A program made the translations under genes and the position numbers. Shown one piece after another: positions 8,633-16,426 of a stretch of DNA of 64,000 nt. This DNA is from Pokkaliibacter plantistimulans (GTDB taxonomy: Bacteria > Pseudomonadota > Gammaproteobacteria > Pseudomonadales > Balneatricaceae), in the NCBI RefSeq assembly GCF_003194385.1, contig NZ_LAPT01000002.1:62001-126000 (forward strand). The letters run 5' to 3'. Under the pieces are notes generated by a model. It was given only the letters and a program-made list of their open reading frames with translations. It ran no database searches and had not been told where the DNA came from. The stretch's first letter is position 1. Every line of letters begins with the position of its first letter.

Positions 8633-9265
8633 TTACTGACTGCTGGTCGCTTTCAGCAGCGGTTGCAGCCACTGCCAGACGCGCTCAGCCATCAACGGCT
8701 GGCCCTGCTCATTGGGGTGAATATTGTCGGCTTGCATCAGCTCCGGATGCAGTGCCACATCCTCAAGAAAGAACGGAAGTAACGGAATATTCAAAGTGTT
8801 ACTGACATCTTGATAGCTTTGTGCAAAAGCCTGAGTGTAAACAGGTCCATAATTGGGAGGCAGGCGCATGCCGAGCAGCAGTGGCCGGGCTCCGGCATGC
8901 TGGCTGAGTTCAGCCATCCGGCTCAGGTTCTGTTGCAGGCTTTGTGGTGGCAGGCCACGCAGACCATCATTACCCCCCAGCTCGATCAGCACTATCTGTG
9001 GCTGATGCCGTTGCAGCAATGAGGGTAGGCGTGTCAGGCCGCCAGCACTGGTATCGCCACTGACACTGGCGTTGATCACCTGCCAGCCCAGAGGTTGCAG
9101 CTGTTGTCTAACCAGTGCTACCCAGCCTTTGTTGGGATTGATGCCATACCCTGCACTGAGGCTATCACCCAGTATCAGCAGGGTATTTGCCGCGGCGCTG
9201 CCGCTCACCAGCCACAGCAAAACCAGTGTTCGTTTAAGGAAGGTCATGACAGCAGCGCAATCCAT
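8633..9265 (-). CDS. tesA: Periplasmic GDSL lysophospholipase/acyl-CoA thioesterase TesA
   Basis: An SGNH/GDSL hydrolase with block I ILGDSLSAGYG (nucleophilic Ser), block II SVSGDTSAGG, block III ELGGNDGLRG and block V DNIHPNEQG (Asp and His of the triad). A Sec signal peptide ends near GSAAA, as in E. coli TesA, a multifunctional periplasmic esterase/thioesterase. ATG 9265 is chosen because AAGGAG lies 7 bases upstream, giving 210 residues. ATG 9247 (204 residues, MTFLKR) is the alternative and gives a more ordinary signal peptide. The gene diverges from ybbA and the two coding 5' ends overlap by 20 bases. Confidence 0.88.
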   Translation of the reverse strand: MDCAAVMTFLKRTLVLLWLVSGSAAANTLLILGDSLSAGYGINPNKGWVALVRQQLQPLGWQVINASVSGDTSAGGLTRLPSLLQRHQPQIVLIELGGNDGLRGLPPQSLQQNLSRMAELSQHAGARPLLLGMRLPPNYGPVYTQAFAQSYQDVSNTLNIPLLPFFLEDVALHPELMQADNIHPNEQGQPLMAERVWQWLQPLLKATSSQ

Positions 9266-9932
9266 CTCCGTTCTCCTTCGTGCAGAGCAGCTCTGTAAGT
9301 ATGTCGATACCCAAAGTGGCACCCTGACCCTGCTTGATCAGGTGTCGCTGAGTGTGGGAGCCGGGCAGAGTCTGGCCATATTGGGACGTTCCGGAGCAGG
9401 TAAGTCAACCCTGCTGGGCCTGCTGGCGGGGCTGGATGTACCTAGCCGTGGTGAGGTCTATATCGAACAGCACTGCCTTAGTGCCATGGATGAGGATCAA
9501 CGGGCGGCACTGCGCGCTGCCGCTATCGGTTTTGTATTTCAATCCTTTCAGCTGCTGCCTGATCTGACGGCGGCGGAAAACATCAGTCTGCCACTGGCGC
9601 TCTGTGGCGTTGCCGATGCCGCTCAAAGGGCCGAGCAATGGTTGCAGCGTGTCGGGCTGTCGCACCGCTTGCATCACACTCCACGCCAGTTATCGGGTGG
9701 GGAACAGCAGCGTGTTGCGCTGGCGCGGGCCTTTGCCAATCAGCCGCGCATCCTCTTTGCTGATGAACCTACCGGTAATCTTGATGAGGCCACCGGCAAA
9801 CAGATCATGGACCTGCTGTTTGAGCTGAACCAGCATGAGGGCACTACCCTGATTCTGGTGACCCACGATGCGGTACTGGCAGAGCGTTGTCAGCAGCGTG
9901 TTTATCTGGAGGGTGGCCGTGTCCAGTCTTGA
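9246..9932 (+). CDS. ybbA: ABC transporter ATP-binding protein YbbA (LolD-like)
   Basis: 228 residues, the same as E. coli YbbA. It has Walker A GRSGAGKST, the Q-loop FVFQSFQLLPDLTAAEN, the signature LSGGEQQRVALARAF and Walker B ILFADEPTGNLD, followed by the H-loop VTHD. It belongs to the MacB/LolD-type (type VII) ABC group, which moves lipids or proteins by mechanotransmission rather than through a channel. ATG 9246 is preceded by AAGGAAGG that lies inside the tesA coding region. Overlap with ybbP and divergence from tesA reproduce the E. coli arrangement, in which YbbAP is thought to work with TesA. Confidence 0.9.
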   Translation: MTAAQSISVLLRAEQLCKYVDTQSGTLTLLDQVSLSVGAGQSLAILGRSGAGKSTLLGLLAGLDVPSRGEVYIEQHCLSAMDEDQRAALRAAAIGFVFQSFQLLPDLTAAENISLPLALCGVADAAQRAEQWLQRVGLSHRLHHTPRQLSGGEQQRVALARAFANQPRILFADEPTGNLDEATGKQIMDLLFELNQHEGTTLILVTHDAVLAERCQQRVYLEGGRVQS

Positions 9933-12489
9933 GCAGTCATACAATAATTCGGTCAGCAGGTTGGCACTGACCTCCGCTCGTAAGCCCTCATGGCGTGCCA
10001 GCTGGCGTTATGCCCTGCTTGGCTGGCGTGACAATGAACTACGCCTGCTGGTGCTGGCCATCTGGTTAGCCTGTGCTGCGACGACGTTGCTAGGCTTTTT
10101 TGCTGATCGGCTGGAGCGCGGGTTACAGGCACAGTCGCAGCGTTATCTGGGCGCACCGCTGGTGATTCGCAGCAGCCGGGAGGCGCCTGAGGAATGGTGG
10201 CAGCAGGCTCAGCAGCTGGGCATCAAGCCACCTCTGACGGTTGCCGAGTTTGTCAGCATGGCCAGCAGTGCTCAGGGCTTTCAGCTGGCTGGCGTGAAAG
10301 CAGTACCTGCGGGGTATCCGTTAACGGGCACAATCCGTGTGCAGCAGGCGGATGGTCAGGTACAGGAGCTGAGTCAGGGCCCCTTGCCGGGCGAGGCCTG
10401 GCTGGCGCCTCGTCTGATGAGCATGCTTGCCGTGAAAATGGGCGATCAGGTACAGCTGGGCTATGCCGATCTGAAAGTAACCGGCGTGGTGTTGCAGGAG
10501 CCAGACCCCTCTACTGATTTCCTCAGTCTCAACCCGCGCCTGCTGGTAAATAGCGCAGATCTGGCCAGATCACAGGTCATCCAGCCCGGCAGCCGTATTC
10601 GCTATCGTTATCTGCTGGACGGGCCTGCACCGGCCATACAGGTCTTTACCCGCTGGGTTACTCCCCAGCTGGCCCCGGCGGCCCGCATTCTTGAGACCGA
10701 CAGTGACAGCCCGCGGCTGGCCAGTGCGTTGCAGCGAGTCAATCAGTACCTGGCGTTAGGCAGCATCCTTTCTGTCCTGCTGGCGGCGGTGACACTGGCA
10801 CTGGCTGCGCGACACTACAGTCTGCGACATCAGGACGAGGTGGCACTGTGGCGGTGTCTGGGGCTGTCACGCCGCCAGTTGGGGCAGATGCTACTGTTGC
10901 GGCTGGGGTTGCTTAGTCTGGTGGCTGTTGGGCTGGGCGTCCTCACCGGTGCGCTGGCACAGCAAGGGCTGGTGCAGTTGTTTCGCGACTGGTTGCCTGA
11001 CCCTCTGCCCGAACTGAGCTGGCTTCCTGCTGGTAATGGTGTGCTGACAGCGGTGTTGCTGCTGGTGGCTCTGGTCTTGCCGGACTGGTGGTTACTGCTG
11101 CGCACCAGTCCGCTGCGTGCACTCAAGCATGAAAGTCGTGGGGCTACGGTAGCGACACGTCTCTGGCTGGCGGGAGCGCTACTGGCCCTGTTGTTCTGGC
11201 TGTGGTGGCAAAGTCGGCAGCCGGTACTGACATTCAGTGTGGGTGGCGGTTTGCTGCTGTTACTGGGCGTACTGTTTTACAGCAGTCGCTGGTTATTGGC
11301 ACGGCTACTGCGCCGTCTGGGGCCGCTGGATAATGCCCGTCTGAACTGGCAGGCACTGCAGGTGACCGCTTTCGCGCTGGTCAGCATGGCGATTGGCCTG
11401 GTGATGCTGTTACGGCTTGACCTGTTGAACAGCTGGCGAGAGCAGCTGCCTGAGAAAGCGCCCAACTACTTCGCCATCAACCTTCAGCCTGATCAGCAGG
11501 CCGATTTTCTGCACTTTCTGCAGCAGCAGGGCTGGCAGAGCAATCCACTGTATCCGATGCTGCGCGGACGTCTGATCGAGCGTAATGGCCAGCCGCTGAA
11601 AGCTGAGGAAGACGATGGTCGTGATGAAGATAATCGGGAGCGTAATGGTAACCGGGCGCCCGGACGCGAGCTGAATCTGACCTGGGCGGCAGAGCCTGGG
11701 CGTGACAACAGGATAGTCCAGGGTAGCTGGTGGAATGCTGGCGAGCAGCAGCGGCTGATTTCCATTGAAGAAGGCTTTGCCAAGCGTTATGGGCTCGAAC
11801 TGGGTGATCAACTGACCTTCGACATTGCCGGTGAACCTGTGACCGCTAAGGTGAGCAGCGTGCGTAGTGTTGACTGGAACTCCTTCAATCCCAATTTCTT
11901 CGTGATCTTCACACCCGGTAGTCTGACTGATTTTCCGGCGTCACTGATGACCAGCTTCTATGTACCGCCTGACCATGGCACCGAGATTACAGCGTTGAGT
12001 AAACATGGCACCGAGATTACAGCGTTGAGTAAAACCTGGCCGAACATAACCCTGATTGGGGTGGAAGCATTACTGGGACAGTTACGTGACATCCTTACGC
12101 AGCTGACGGAAGCCGTGCAGTATCTGTTTATCTTTGTCTTGCTGGCCGCATGGCTGGTGCTGGTGGCCGTCATTCAGATCAGCTTGCCGGAGCGGCGGCG
12201 TGAGGCTGCATTGCTGCATACACTGGGGGTTGCCAGACAACGCTTACGCCAGCGTCAGCGGCAGGAGCTGTTATTACTGGGTGCCGTTGCTGGCGCCTTG
12301 GGAGCCATTGGCTGTACGGTGCTGGGCTGGGTGGTGTTTACCCGTGTGCTGGAGCTACCGTTCGCCGGGCCCTGGTGGCTGCTTGGCTGGCCGCCTTTGT
12401 TCGCTGTTGTGGTGGCCCTGCCGGGGCTATGGATGTTGCGGCAAATCGGTCGTGAGCCACCGTTGCAGGCGTTACGCAGATTACTGTAG
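9919..12489 (+). CDS. ybbP: ABC transporter permease YbbP (FtsX-like, MacB type)
   Basis: 856 residues; E. coli YbbP is about 800. TM1 is near residues 38-60, then a large periplasmic domain, three or more helices around 280-470, a second periplasmic domain (about 520-720) and three C-terminal helices, giving two FtsX-type permease repeats. GTG 9919 is the start: GGAGGG lies 5 bases before it and it overlaps ybbA by 14 bases. Two oddities lie in the second periplasmic domain: a highly charged insert (EEDDGRDEDNRERNGNR) and a perfect 30-bp tandem duplication at 11974-12033 that duplicates ten residues in frame. The cargo is unknown; lipid-related work with TesA is inferred from context. Confidence 0.87.
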   Translation: MSSLEQSYNNSVSRLALTSARKPSWRASWRYALLGWRDNELRLLVLAIWLACAATTLLGFFADRLERGLQAQSQRYLGAPLVIRSSREAPEEWWQQAQQLGIKPPLTVAEFVSMASSAQGFQLAGVKAVPAGYPLTGTIRVQQADGQVQELSQGPLPGEAWLAPRLMSMLAVKMGDQVQLGYADLKVTGVVLQEPDPSTDFLSLNPRLLVNSADLARSQVIQPGSRIRYRYLLDGPAPAIQVFTRWVTPQLAPAARILETDSDSPRLASALQRVNQYLALGSILSVLLAAVTLALAARHYSLRHQDEVALWRCLGLSRRQLGQMLLLRLGLLSLVAVGLGVLTGALAQQGLVQLFRDWLPDPLPELSWLPAGNGVLTAVLLLVALVLPDWWLLLRTSPLRALKHESRGATVATRLWLAGALLALLFWLWWQSRQPVLTFSVGGGLLLLLGVLFYSSRWLLARLLRRLGPLDNARLNWQALQVTAFALVSMAIGLVMLLRLDLLNSWREQLPEKAPNYFAINLQPDQQADFLHFLQQQGWQSNPLYPMLRGRLIERNGQPLKAEEDDGRDEDNRERNGNRAPGRELNLTWAAEPGRDNRIVQGSWWNAGEQQRLISIEEGFAKRYGLELGDQLTFDIAGEPVTAKVSSVRSVDWNSFNPNFFVIFTPGSLTDFPASLMTSFYVPPDHGTEITALSKHGTEITALSKTWPNITLIGVEALLGQLRDILTQLTEAVQYLFIFVLLAAWLVLVAVIQISLPERRREAALLHTLGVARQRLRQRQRQELLLLGAVAGALGAIGCTVLGWVVFTRVLELPFAGPWWLLGWPPLFAVVVALPGLWMLRQIGREPPLQALRRLL
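11974..12033 (+). repeat. perfect 2 x 30-bp tandem duplication inside ybbP
   Basis: Two identical, adjacent 30-base units (11974-12003 and 12004-12033) begin CATGGCACCGAG. They keep the frame and give the peptide HGTEITALSK twice. The absence of any substitution points to a recent event such as strand slippage or unequal crossover. It could also be an assembly error. Confidence 0.95.
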
Positions 12490-12645
12490 CGATTGGCTTT
12501 TGACCTGGCATAGCCAATATCCGTACTGGCCTGGGAGGTTATCCGTTTGCTTTCCAGGCCCTCTGCCAAAGATAAAGACGGCTACTGCATCTGGCGGTAC
12601 TGCTTCTTTTTCATTCACATGTTCCGGTAATTTTTTCGGATCCAT
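12481..12645 (-). CDS. candidate small ORF opposite the ybbP end (unproven)
   Basis: A 54-codon frame beginning MDPKKLPEHVNEKEAV with a plausible residue mix and no recognised family. GGGAG sits only one base before the ATG, closer than normal. Its stop codon overlaps the ybbP terminus in antisense. It may be chance; it is listed because the surrounding 530 bases are otherwise empty. Confidence 0.2.
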   Translation of the reverse strand: MDPKKLPEHVNEKEAVPPDAVAVFIFGRGPGKQTDNLPGQYGYWLCQVKSQSLQ

Positions 12646-13020
12646 GCTCCCTGTTGACCCTCCAGATCTGTCATTGACGTGCTGTTGGCAAAGCATGTTT
12701 TTGCTCTCAATTGGCGCATGCTTTTGACCGTATGGTCAGTTTTAGACCTTTCGTATCATTTAATACTTTATTTAATTGAAAAATATGCGGAAAATCTGCC
12801 GCCCCGATTGGCACCGATATTGCCCATCCCAAAACTCCGATGAGCAAGCCGGGCTGTTGACAGGTGGTTGACCTGTTCCGCTCAGAGCGTCGCTGACTTC
12901 ACTCCACGGGATCCAGAAGTTGGCATGCAAGACGCCGTTGCAGGGAAGTACCGCGGTTATGCCAGCCATCGGATGAGATTTCCCTGTTTACCCCTTCAAG
13001 TTGTAGAGCGGAAAAAGTAG
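12490..13020. other. 531-base intergenic region ybbP / tsx
   Basis: Two stem-loops follow ybbP: ATTGGCT/AGCCAAT (12492-12518), and GGCCTGG with CCAGGCC further on; neither has a T-tract. A RutR-like palindrome is at 12724-12739, followed by an AT-rich stretch (12750-12787) that probably holds the tsx promoter. ACAGGT-ggttg-ACCTGT (12860-12876) is a second short inverted repeat. Any transcript starting near 12,770 would have a leader of about 250 bases before tsx. Confidence 0.45.
12724..12739. promoter_or_regulatory. RutR-like palindromic operator upstream of tsx
   Basis: TTGACC-GTAT-GGTCAG is a TGACC/GGTCA inverted repeat with a 4-base centre. It agrees at all but two defined positions with the E. 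coli RutR consensus TTGACCANNTGGTCAA as I remember it. RutR controls pyrimidine and purine metabolism, which would suit a nucleoside channel gene, but another TetR- or FadR-type protein could bind. It lies about 280 bases before the tsx start. Confidence 0.4.
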
Positions 13021-13902
13021 ATGATGAGCGTTGAGAGCAAACTCAAGACCGTCGCCGTGGCGGTGACCACTCTGGCTGGACTCAGTGCCGGTGCGGCACA
13101 GGCAGCCGCTAACAATGCCAGCTGGTTTGCCCAGGATCTGACCCTGATCCACAGTCACAATATCAAGTTCAGCCCTCGCCCCAACTCCGATACCTATCTG
13201 GAGTATGAGTACGTTGGTCGTCAGGGGCCGGTTGAGCTGTATGGTTATGTTGACGTACCCAAGGTGCTGGGCGACAGCAGCCATGGCAGCAAGTATGACA
13301 CCGGCGTGTGGGATGATGGCTCACCGGTATTCATGGAGCACGAGCCCCGTATCTCCATCGACAGCCTGACCGGTAAAGACCTGAGCTTTGGTCCTTTCAA
13401 AGAGTGGTACGTGGCGTTTGACTGGATTTATGACAACGGCGATAACCGTGCCTCACGTCAGAACACCCTGTATGCCGGTATCGGTACCGACATCGATACC
13501 CATTCACCGCTGATGCTGTCAGCCAACGTTTATGCCCGTCGTCAGTGGGAAAACTACGGCGCTGCCAACGAGAATTCATGGGACGGCTACCGCCTGAACC
13601 TCAAATACATCCTGCCCCTGAACCAGATTGCAGAAGGCCTGACCTACATCGGCTTCACCAACTATGACTTTGATTCTGATCTGGGTGAGCTGTCAGGGCC
13701 TGACCGTACCAACAACGCACTGGTTTCGACCAACGTACTGCACTACAAGATCAATCCCAAGGTGCACGTGATGGCTGTGGCGCGTTACTTCCACAACGGT
13801 GGCCAGTGGAAAGACGGCCAGACGCTGAACTGGGGCGACGGCAACTTCGCTGCCAATTCCAATGGCTGGGGAACCTATTTCGGTATCGGTTACGATTTCT
13901 GA
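13021..13902 (+). CDS. tsx: Outer-membrane nucleoside-specific channel Tsx
   Basis: 293 residues, almost identical in length to E. coli Tsx (294). A Sec signal peptide ends at AGAAQA. Many segments match Tsx directly: NDTYLEYE-like SDTYLEYEYVG, LSFGPFKEWY, GLGTDIDT-like GIGTDIDTHSP, NYGAANENSWDGYR, YIGFTNYDFDSDLG, ARYFHNGGQW and the C-terminal GIGYDF ending in aromatic Phe, typical of beta-barrels. Tsx is a 12-stranded barrel that passes nucleosides and deoxynucleosides and serves as a phage/colicin receptor in E. coli. Starts at ATG 13021 or the adjacent ATG 13024 behind GGAAAAAG. It is monocistronic and ends at a strong terminator. Confidence 0.92.
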   Translation: MMSVESKLKTVAVAVTTLAGLSAGAAQAAANNASWFAQDLTLIHSHNIKFSPRPNSDTYLEYEYVGRQGPVELYGYVDVPKVLGDSSHGSKYDTGVWDDGSPVFMEHEPRISIDSLTGKDLSFGPFKEWYVAFDWIYDNGDNRASRQNTLYAGIGTDIDTHSPLMLSANVYARRQWENYGAANENSWDGYRLNLKYILPLNQIAEGLTYIGFTNYDFDSDLGELSGPDRTNNALVSTNVLHYKINPKVHVMAVARYFHNGGQWKDGQTLNWGDGNFAANSNGWGTYFGIGYDF

Positions 13903-13989
13903 TCGGTTACCGGGACGTATGGCTGTGTAGCCGCCACTTGGTACGCTGAATTCAGGCACAGTTCGCCCAGTGGTAAAACTGCCAGAGAC

Positions 13990-14030
13990 AAAGCCCGCCT
14001 GCTGAGCATTCAGCAGGCGGGCTTTTCATT
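13990..14030 (+). terminator. strong Rho-independent terminator of tsx
   Basis: A perfect 16-bp stem (AAAGCCCGCCTGCTGA and its complement, 13990-14005 and 14010-14025) with loop GCAT, followed by a T-rich run. It may also end the convergent ompR-envZ transcript. Confidence 0.92.
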
Positions 14031-14061
14031 TTTACGAGCATCTATTCAGCGGTTGCTATGA

Positions 14062-15396
14062 TCAGCTCTGCGGAGCAGGGAGTGCCTCAGTGTCGGGAGA
14101 CTCGGCCAGCAGCGACAGCTGCATCATGGTGCCTCCTGCTGGGTTGTCGAGGACGGCCAGATGCCAGTTATACATTTCACACAGCTGTGCAACGATGGCC
14201 AGCCCCAGGCCGCTGCCGCCGGTATGCTTGTTACGCGATGCTTCCAGTCGATAGAAGGGCTCAAAGATCTTGGCCTTGGCTTCTGCAGGAATACCGGGAC
14301 CACGGTCAAGAACGGTCAGTGTTATCTGCGGGCCTTGCATGGTGACCTCCAGCGTAACAGGGCCCGGTGCACTGTAGCGCAGGGCATTCTCGATCAGGTT
14401 GGTCAGTACCCGCTTTAGCGCCAGCGGCGGCAGCATCAGCTTTTCCGGCAGTGCGGTCAGGCGAATCAGGCGAAGACGGTCGTTCTGGAAGCTGTTGACC
14501 AGATCGGTAAGCCAGGGGCCGGGCGGCAAGGCCTCCAACGGGGCCTGTTCCATTCCCCGTGACAGTGCCAGGGTATCGCCAATCAGGGTATCCATTTCTG
14601 TCAGGTTACGCTTCAGGCGCTCAACCAGCTCATCATTGCTGCCGTCATCCAGCAGTTCTATGGCCATCTGCATCCGCGCGATGGGGGTCCTGAGGTCATG
14701 AGAGATACCGGCGAGCAGGGTGGTGCGATGTTCCAGCAGCTCGCGTACTTCTTTTCCCATCTTGTTGAAGCTGCGGGCCAGCACGGCCATTTCCTCAGGG
14801 CCAGTCTCGTCCAGCGGCTCGAAGTTGAGCCCCTTACCGATACGTCGTGCGGCTCTGGATGCCGCCACCAGTGGGCGGGTGATACGACTGACAATGGTCA
14901 GCGAAGTAATCAGTACCAGCAGCGAAGCAAAGGTCAGGATCAGAATGGCGGCGATGGGAATGGGGAACGCCCGTCGCTCGCGGGCAAAGCCGATATATAC
15001 CGTGCCGGTAGGCAGGTCGAAGGATGCCCAGACCAGGTTGTTGTCGTCTTTGTCCAGCCGCAGGCGGATGTCGGTTTCCAGACGCCGGGCCAGTGCTGCC
15101 GTAAGCATGTCCAGGAACATGTTGGACTTGAGCAGCGGGCGGGTGGTCGGTGGCGTTTTGGTCAGCAGCAGCAGATGTTGCCCTGCCAGCTCCAGCTGAT
15201 AGTAGCTGCGTGCATAGGGCGGCAGTTCCACCCAGGTTTCCGCAGCCAGCTTCATCAACGCTGCCTGATCATCTGCCGATTGGCGGGCAACCGGCAAAAT
15301 GATGAACTGGGTAACAATCAGGGTGTAACACAGCAAAACGGCCAAGACGGTCAAGGCCAGTATCAGCCACGTCTTGGCCAGGAGGGATCGAAACAT
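14062..15396 (-). CDS. envZ: Osmosensor histidine kinase EnvZ
   Basis: 444 residues. TM1 is about residues 12-36, followed by a periplasmic region of about 120 residues, TM2 near 148-168 (AAILILTFASLLVLITSLTI) and HAMP. The phosphoacceptor helix GISHDLRTPIARMQMA has His233; the N box is NLIENALRY, G1 DRGPGIP and G2 GGSGLGLAI. It lies 17 bases after ompR on the same strand, the standard ompB arrangement. EnvZ phosphorylates and dephosphorylates OmpR in response to osmolarity. The short C-terminal tail (SPDTEALPAPQS) looks unstructured. Confidence 0.92.
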   Translation of the reverse strand: MFRSLLAKTWLILALTVLAVLLCYTLIVTQFIILPVARQSADDQAALMKLAAETWVELPPYARSYYQLELAGQHLLLLTKTPPTTRPLLKSNMFLDMLTAALARRLETDIRLRLDKDDNNLVWASFDLPTGTVYIGFARERRAFPIPIAAILILTFASLLVLITSLTIVSRITRPLVAASRAARRIGKGLNFEPLDETGPEEMAVLARSFNKMGKEVRELLEHRTTLLAGISHDLRTPIARMQMAIELLDDGSNDELVERLKRNLTEMDTLIGDTLALSRGMEQAPLEALPPGPWLTDLVNSFQNDRLRLIRLTALPEKLMLPPLALKRVLTNLIENALRYSAPGPVTLEVTMQGPQITLTVLDRGPGIPAEAKAKIFEPFYRLEASRNKHTGGSGLGLAIVAQLCEMYNWHLAVLDNPAGGTMMQLSLLAESPDTEALPAPQS

Positions 15397-15413
15397 TACT
15401 GTGCTCTAGCCTG

Positions 15414-16124
15414 TCAGCCTTCTGGATTCGGTACGAACAGATAGCCTTTGCCCCAGATGGTCTGGATATGGTGCGGTGAACCCTCGGCTTTTTCCAGCTT
15501 GGCACGCAGGCGAGTGACGCGAACGTCGATGCTGCGATCGAAGGGAGAACGGTCATAACCTTTCAGCTTGGATACCAGCATATCGCGGTTCAGCACCTGA
15601 TTCGGATGCTGTACCAGTATTTCCAGCAGCTCATACTCGCTGGTGGTGAGGTGCAGCAGCTCGCCTTTGTGAGTCAGCTGATGGCGCTGGGTATCCAGCA
15701 CAAAGTCGCCGAACGAGAAGCGCTGGGTGCTGCCTTCATTCTCTTGCTGCTGACCGGGGCGACGCATCACTGCCCGAACACGGGCCAGCAGTTCACGCGG
15801 GTTGAAGGGTTTTGACAGGTAGTCATCAGCACCGACTTCCAGGCCCACGATGCGATCAACGTCTTCGCCCTTGGCAGACAGCATGATGATAGGAATATTG
15901 TTGTGGCTCGCCTTCAGGCGCTTGGCAACGGAGAGACCATCTTCGCCGGGCATCATCAGATCCAGGATCAGCAGCTCCGGAGTGGTTTCCAGCAATACCT
16001 TATCCATGGCGGGTGCGCCGTCCACGCAGATGACCTGAAAGTCATGGTTCATCAGATAACGGCTTACCAGCTCACGCAATTCGGCATCATCATCAACCAG
16101 GAGAATCGTCGGCTTATTACTCAT
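15414..16124 (-). CDS. ompR: Response regulator OmpR
   Basis: 236 residues. The receiver has D11-D12, phosphoacceptor Asp55 in LILDLMMPGEDG, and Lys in DYLSKPF. The linker is Gln/Glu rich (GQQQENEGS). The C-terminal winged helix has the OmpR-specific recognition helix region RSPFDRSIDVRVTRLRAKLE and ends with IWGKGYLFVPN, very close to enteric OmpR. It controls porin and other envelope genes. It is the first gene of ompR-envZ and diverges from the EAL-domain gene; the shared 302-base region probably carries both promoters. Confidence 0.93.
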   Translation of the reverse strand: MSNKPTILLVDDDAELRELVSRYLMNHDFQVICVDGAPAMDKVLLETTPELLILDLMMPGEDGLSVAKRLKASHNNIPIIMLSAKGEDVDRIVGLEVGADDYLSKPFNPRELLARVRAVMRRPGQQQENEGSTQRFSFGDFVLDTQRHQLTHKGELLHLTTSEYELLEILVQHPNQVLNRDMLVSKLKGYDRSPFDRSIDVRVTRLRAKLEKAEGSPHHIQTIWGKGYLFVPNPEG

Positions 16125-16426
16125 AGTGGTGCATTCTCTAAAGACGGTTGAAAAAGATAATAATGGCTTCTGTAAATGTTTCTAGGGTAGCTGTCTTTTG
16201 CTGTGTATCACAGTGTAACCTATAAAATGTAAACTTCAGTTACTCTGTTTCAGGCGTCGCCGAATTAATTGCAGGCTCGCGCAGAAGTGTTTCAATCCAT
16301 ATTCCAAACGCTATCTTGGAAACACATTTTAGTTGGTATCCGGAGCAATCTCAGGTTCTTTGTACAAGAATTTGAGAGCGCATTTAGCTAGCGTATTCCT
16401 TCAGTTGGCTGATAGGCATTGATGCC
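16125..16426. other. 302-base divergent region ompR / EAL-domain gene
   Basis: The region is AT-rich and without ORFs. It holds the plus-strand promoter at 16198-16226 and presumably the ompR promoter on the minus strand, for which no good pair of hexamers stands out. The rest (16227-16426) is a leader of about 195 bases with no evident structure. Confidence 0.5.
16198..16226 (+). promoter_or_regulatory. sigma70-type promoter with internal palindrome
   Basis: TTGCTG (16198-16203), a 17-base spacer and TATAAA (16221-16226) make a good promoter for the GGDEF/EAL gene. CTGTG-TAT-CACAG (16201-16213), a perfect inverted repeat, overlaps the -35 and spacer, where a bound protein would block RNA polymerase. 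Confidence 0.6.

Noticed and set aside
12772-12969. 65-codon minus-strand frame upstream of tsx
   Set aside because: No ribosome-binding site, biased towards Ser/Cys/Trp, and it covers the likely tsx promoter region.
14698-15444. 248-codon plus-strand frame over envZ
   Set aside because: Gln-rich shadow of envZ.
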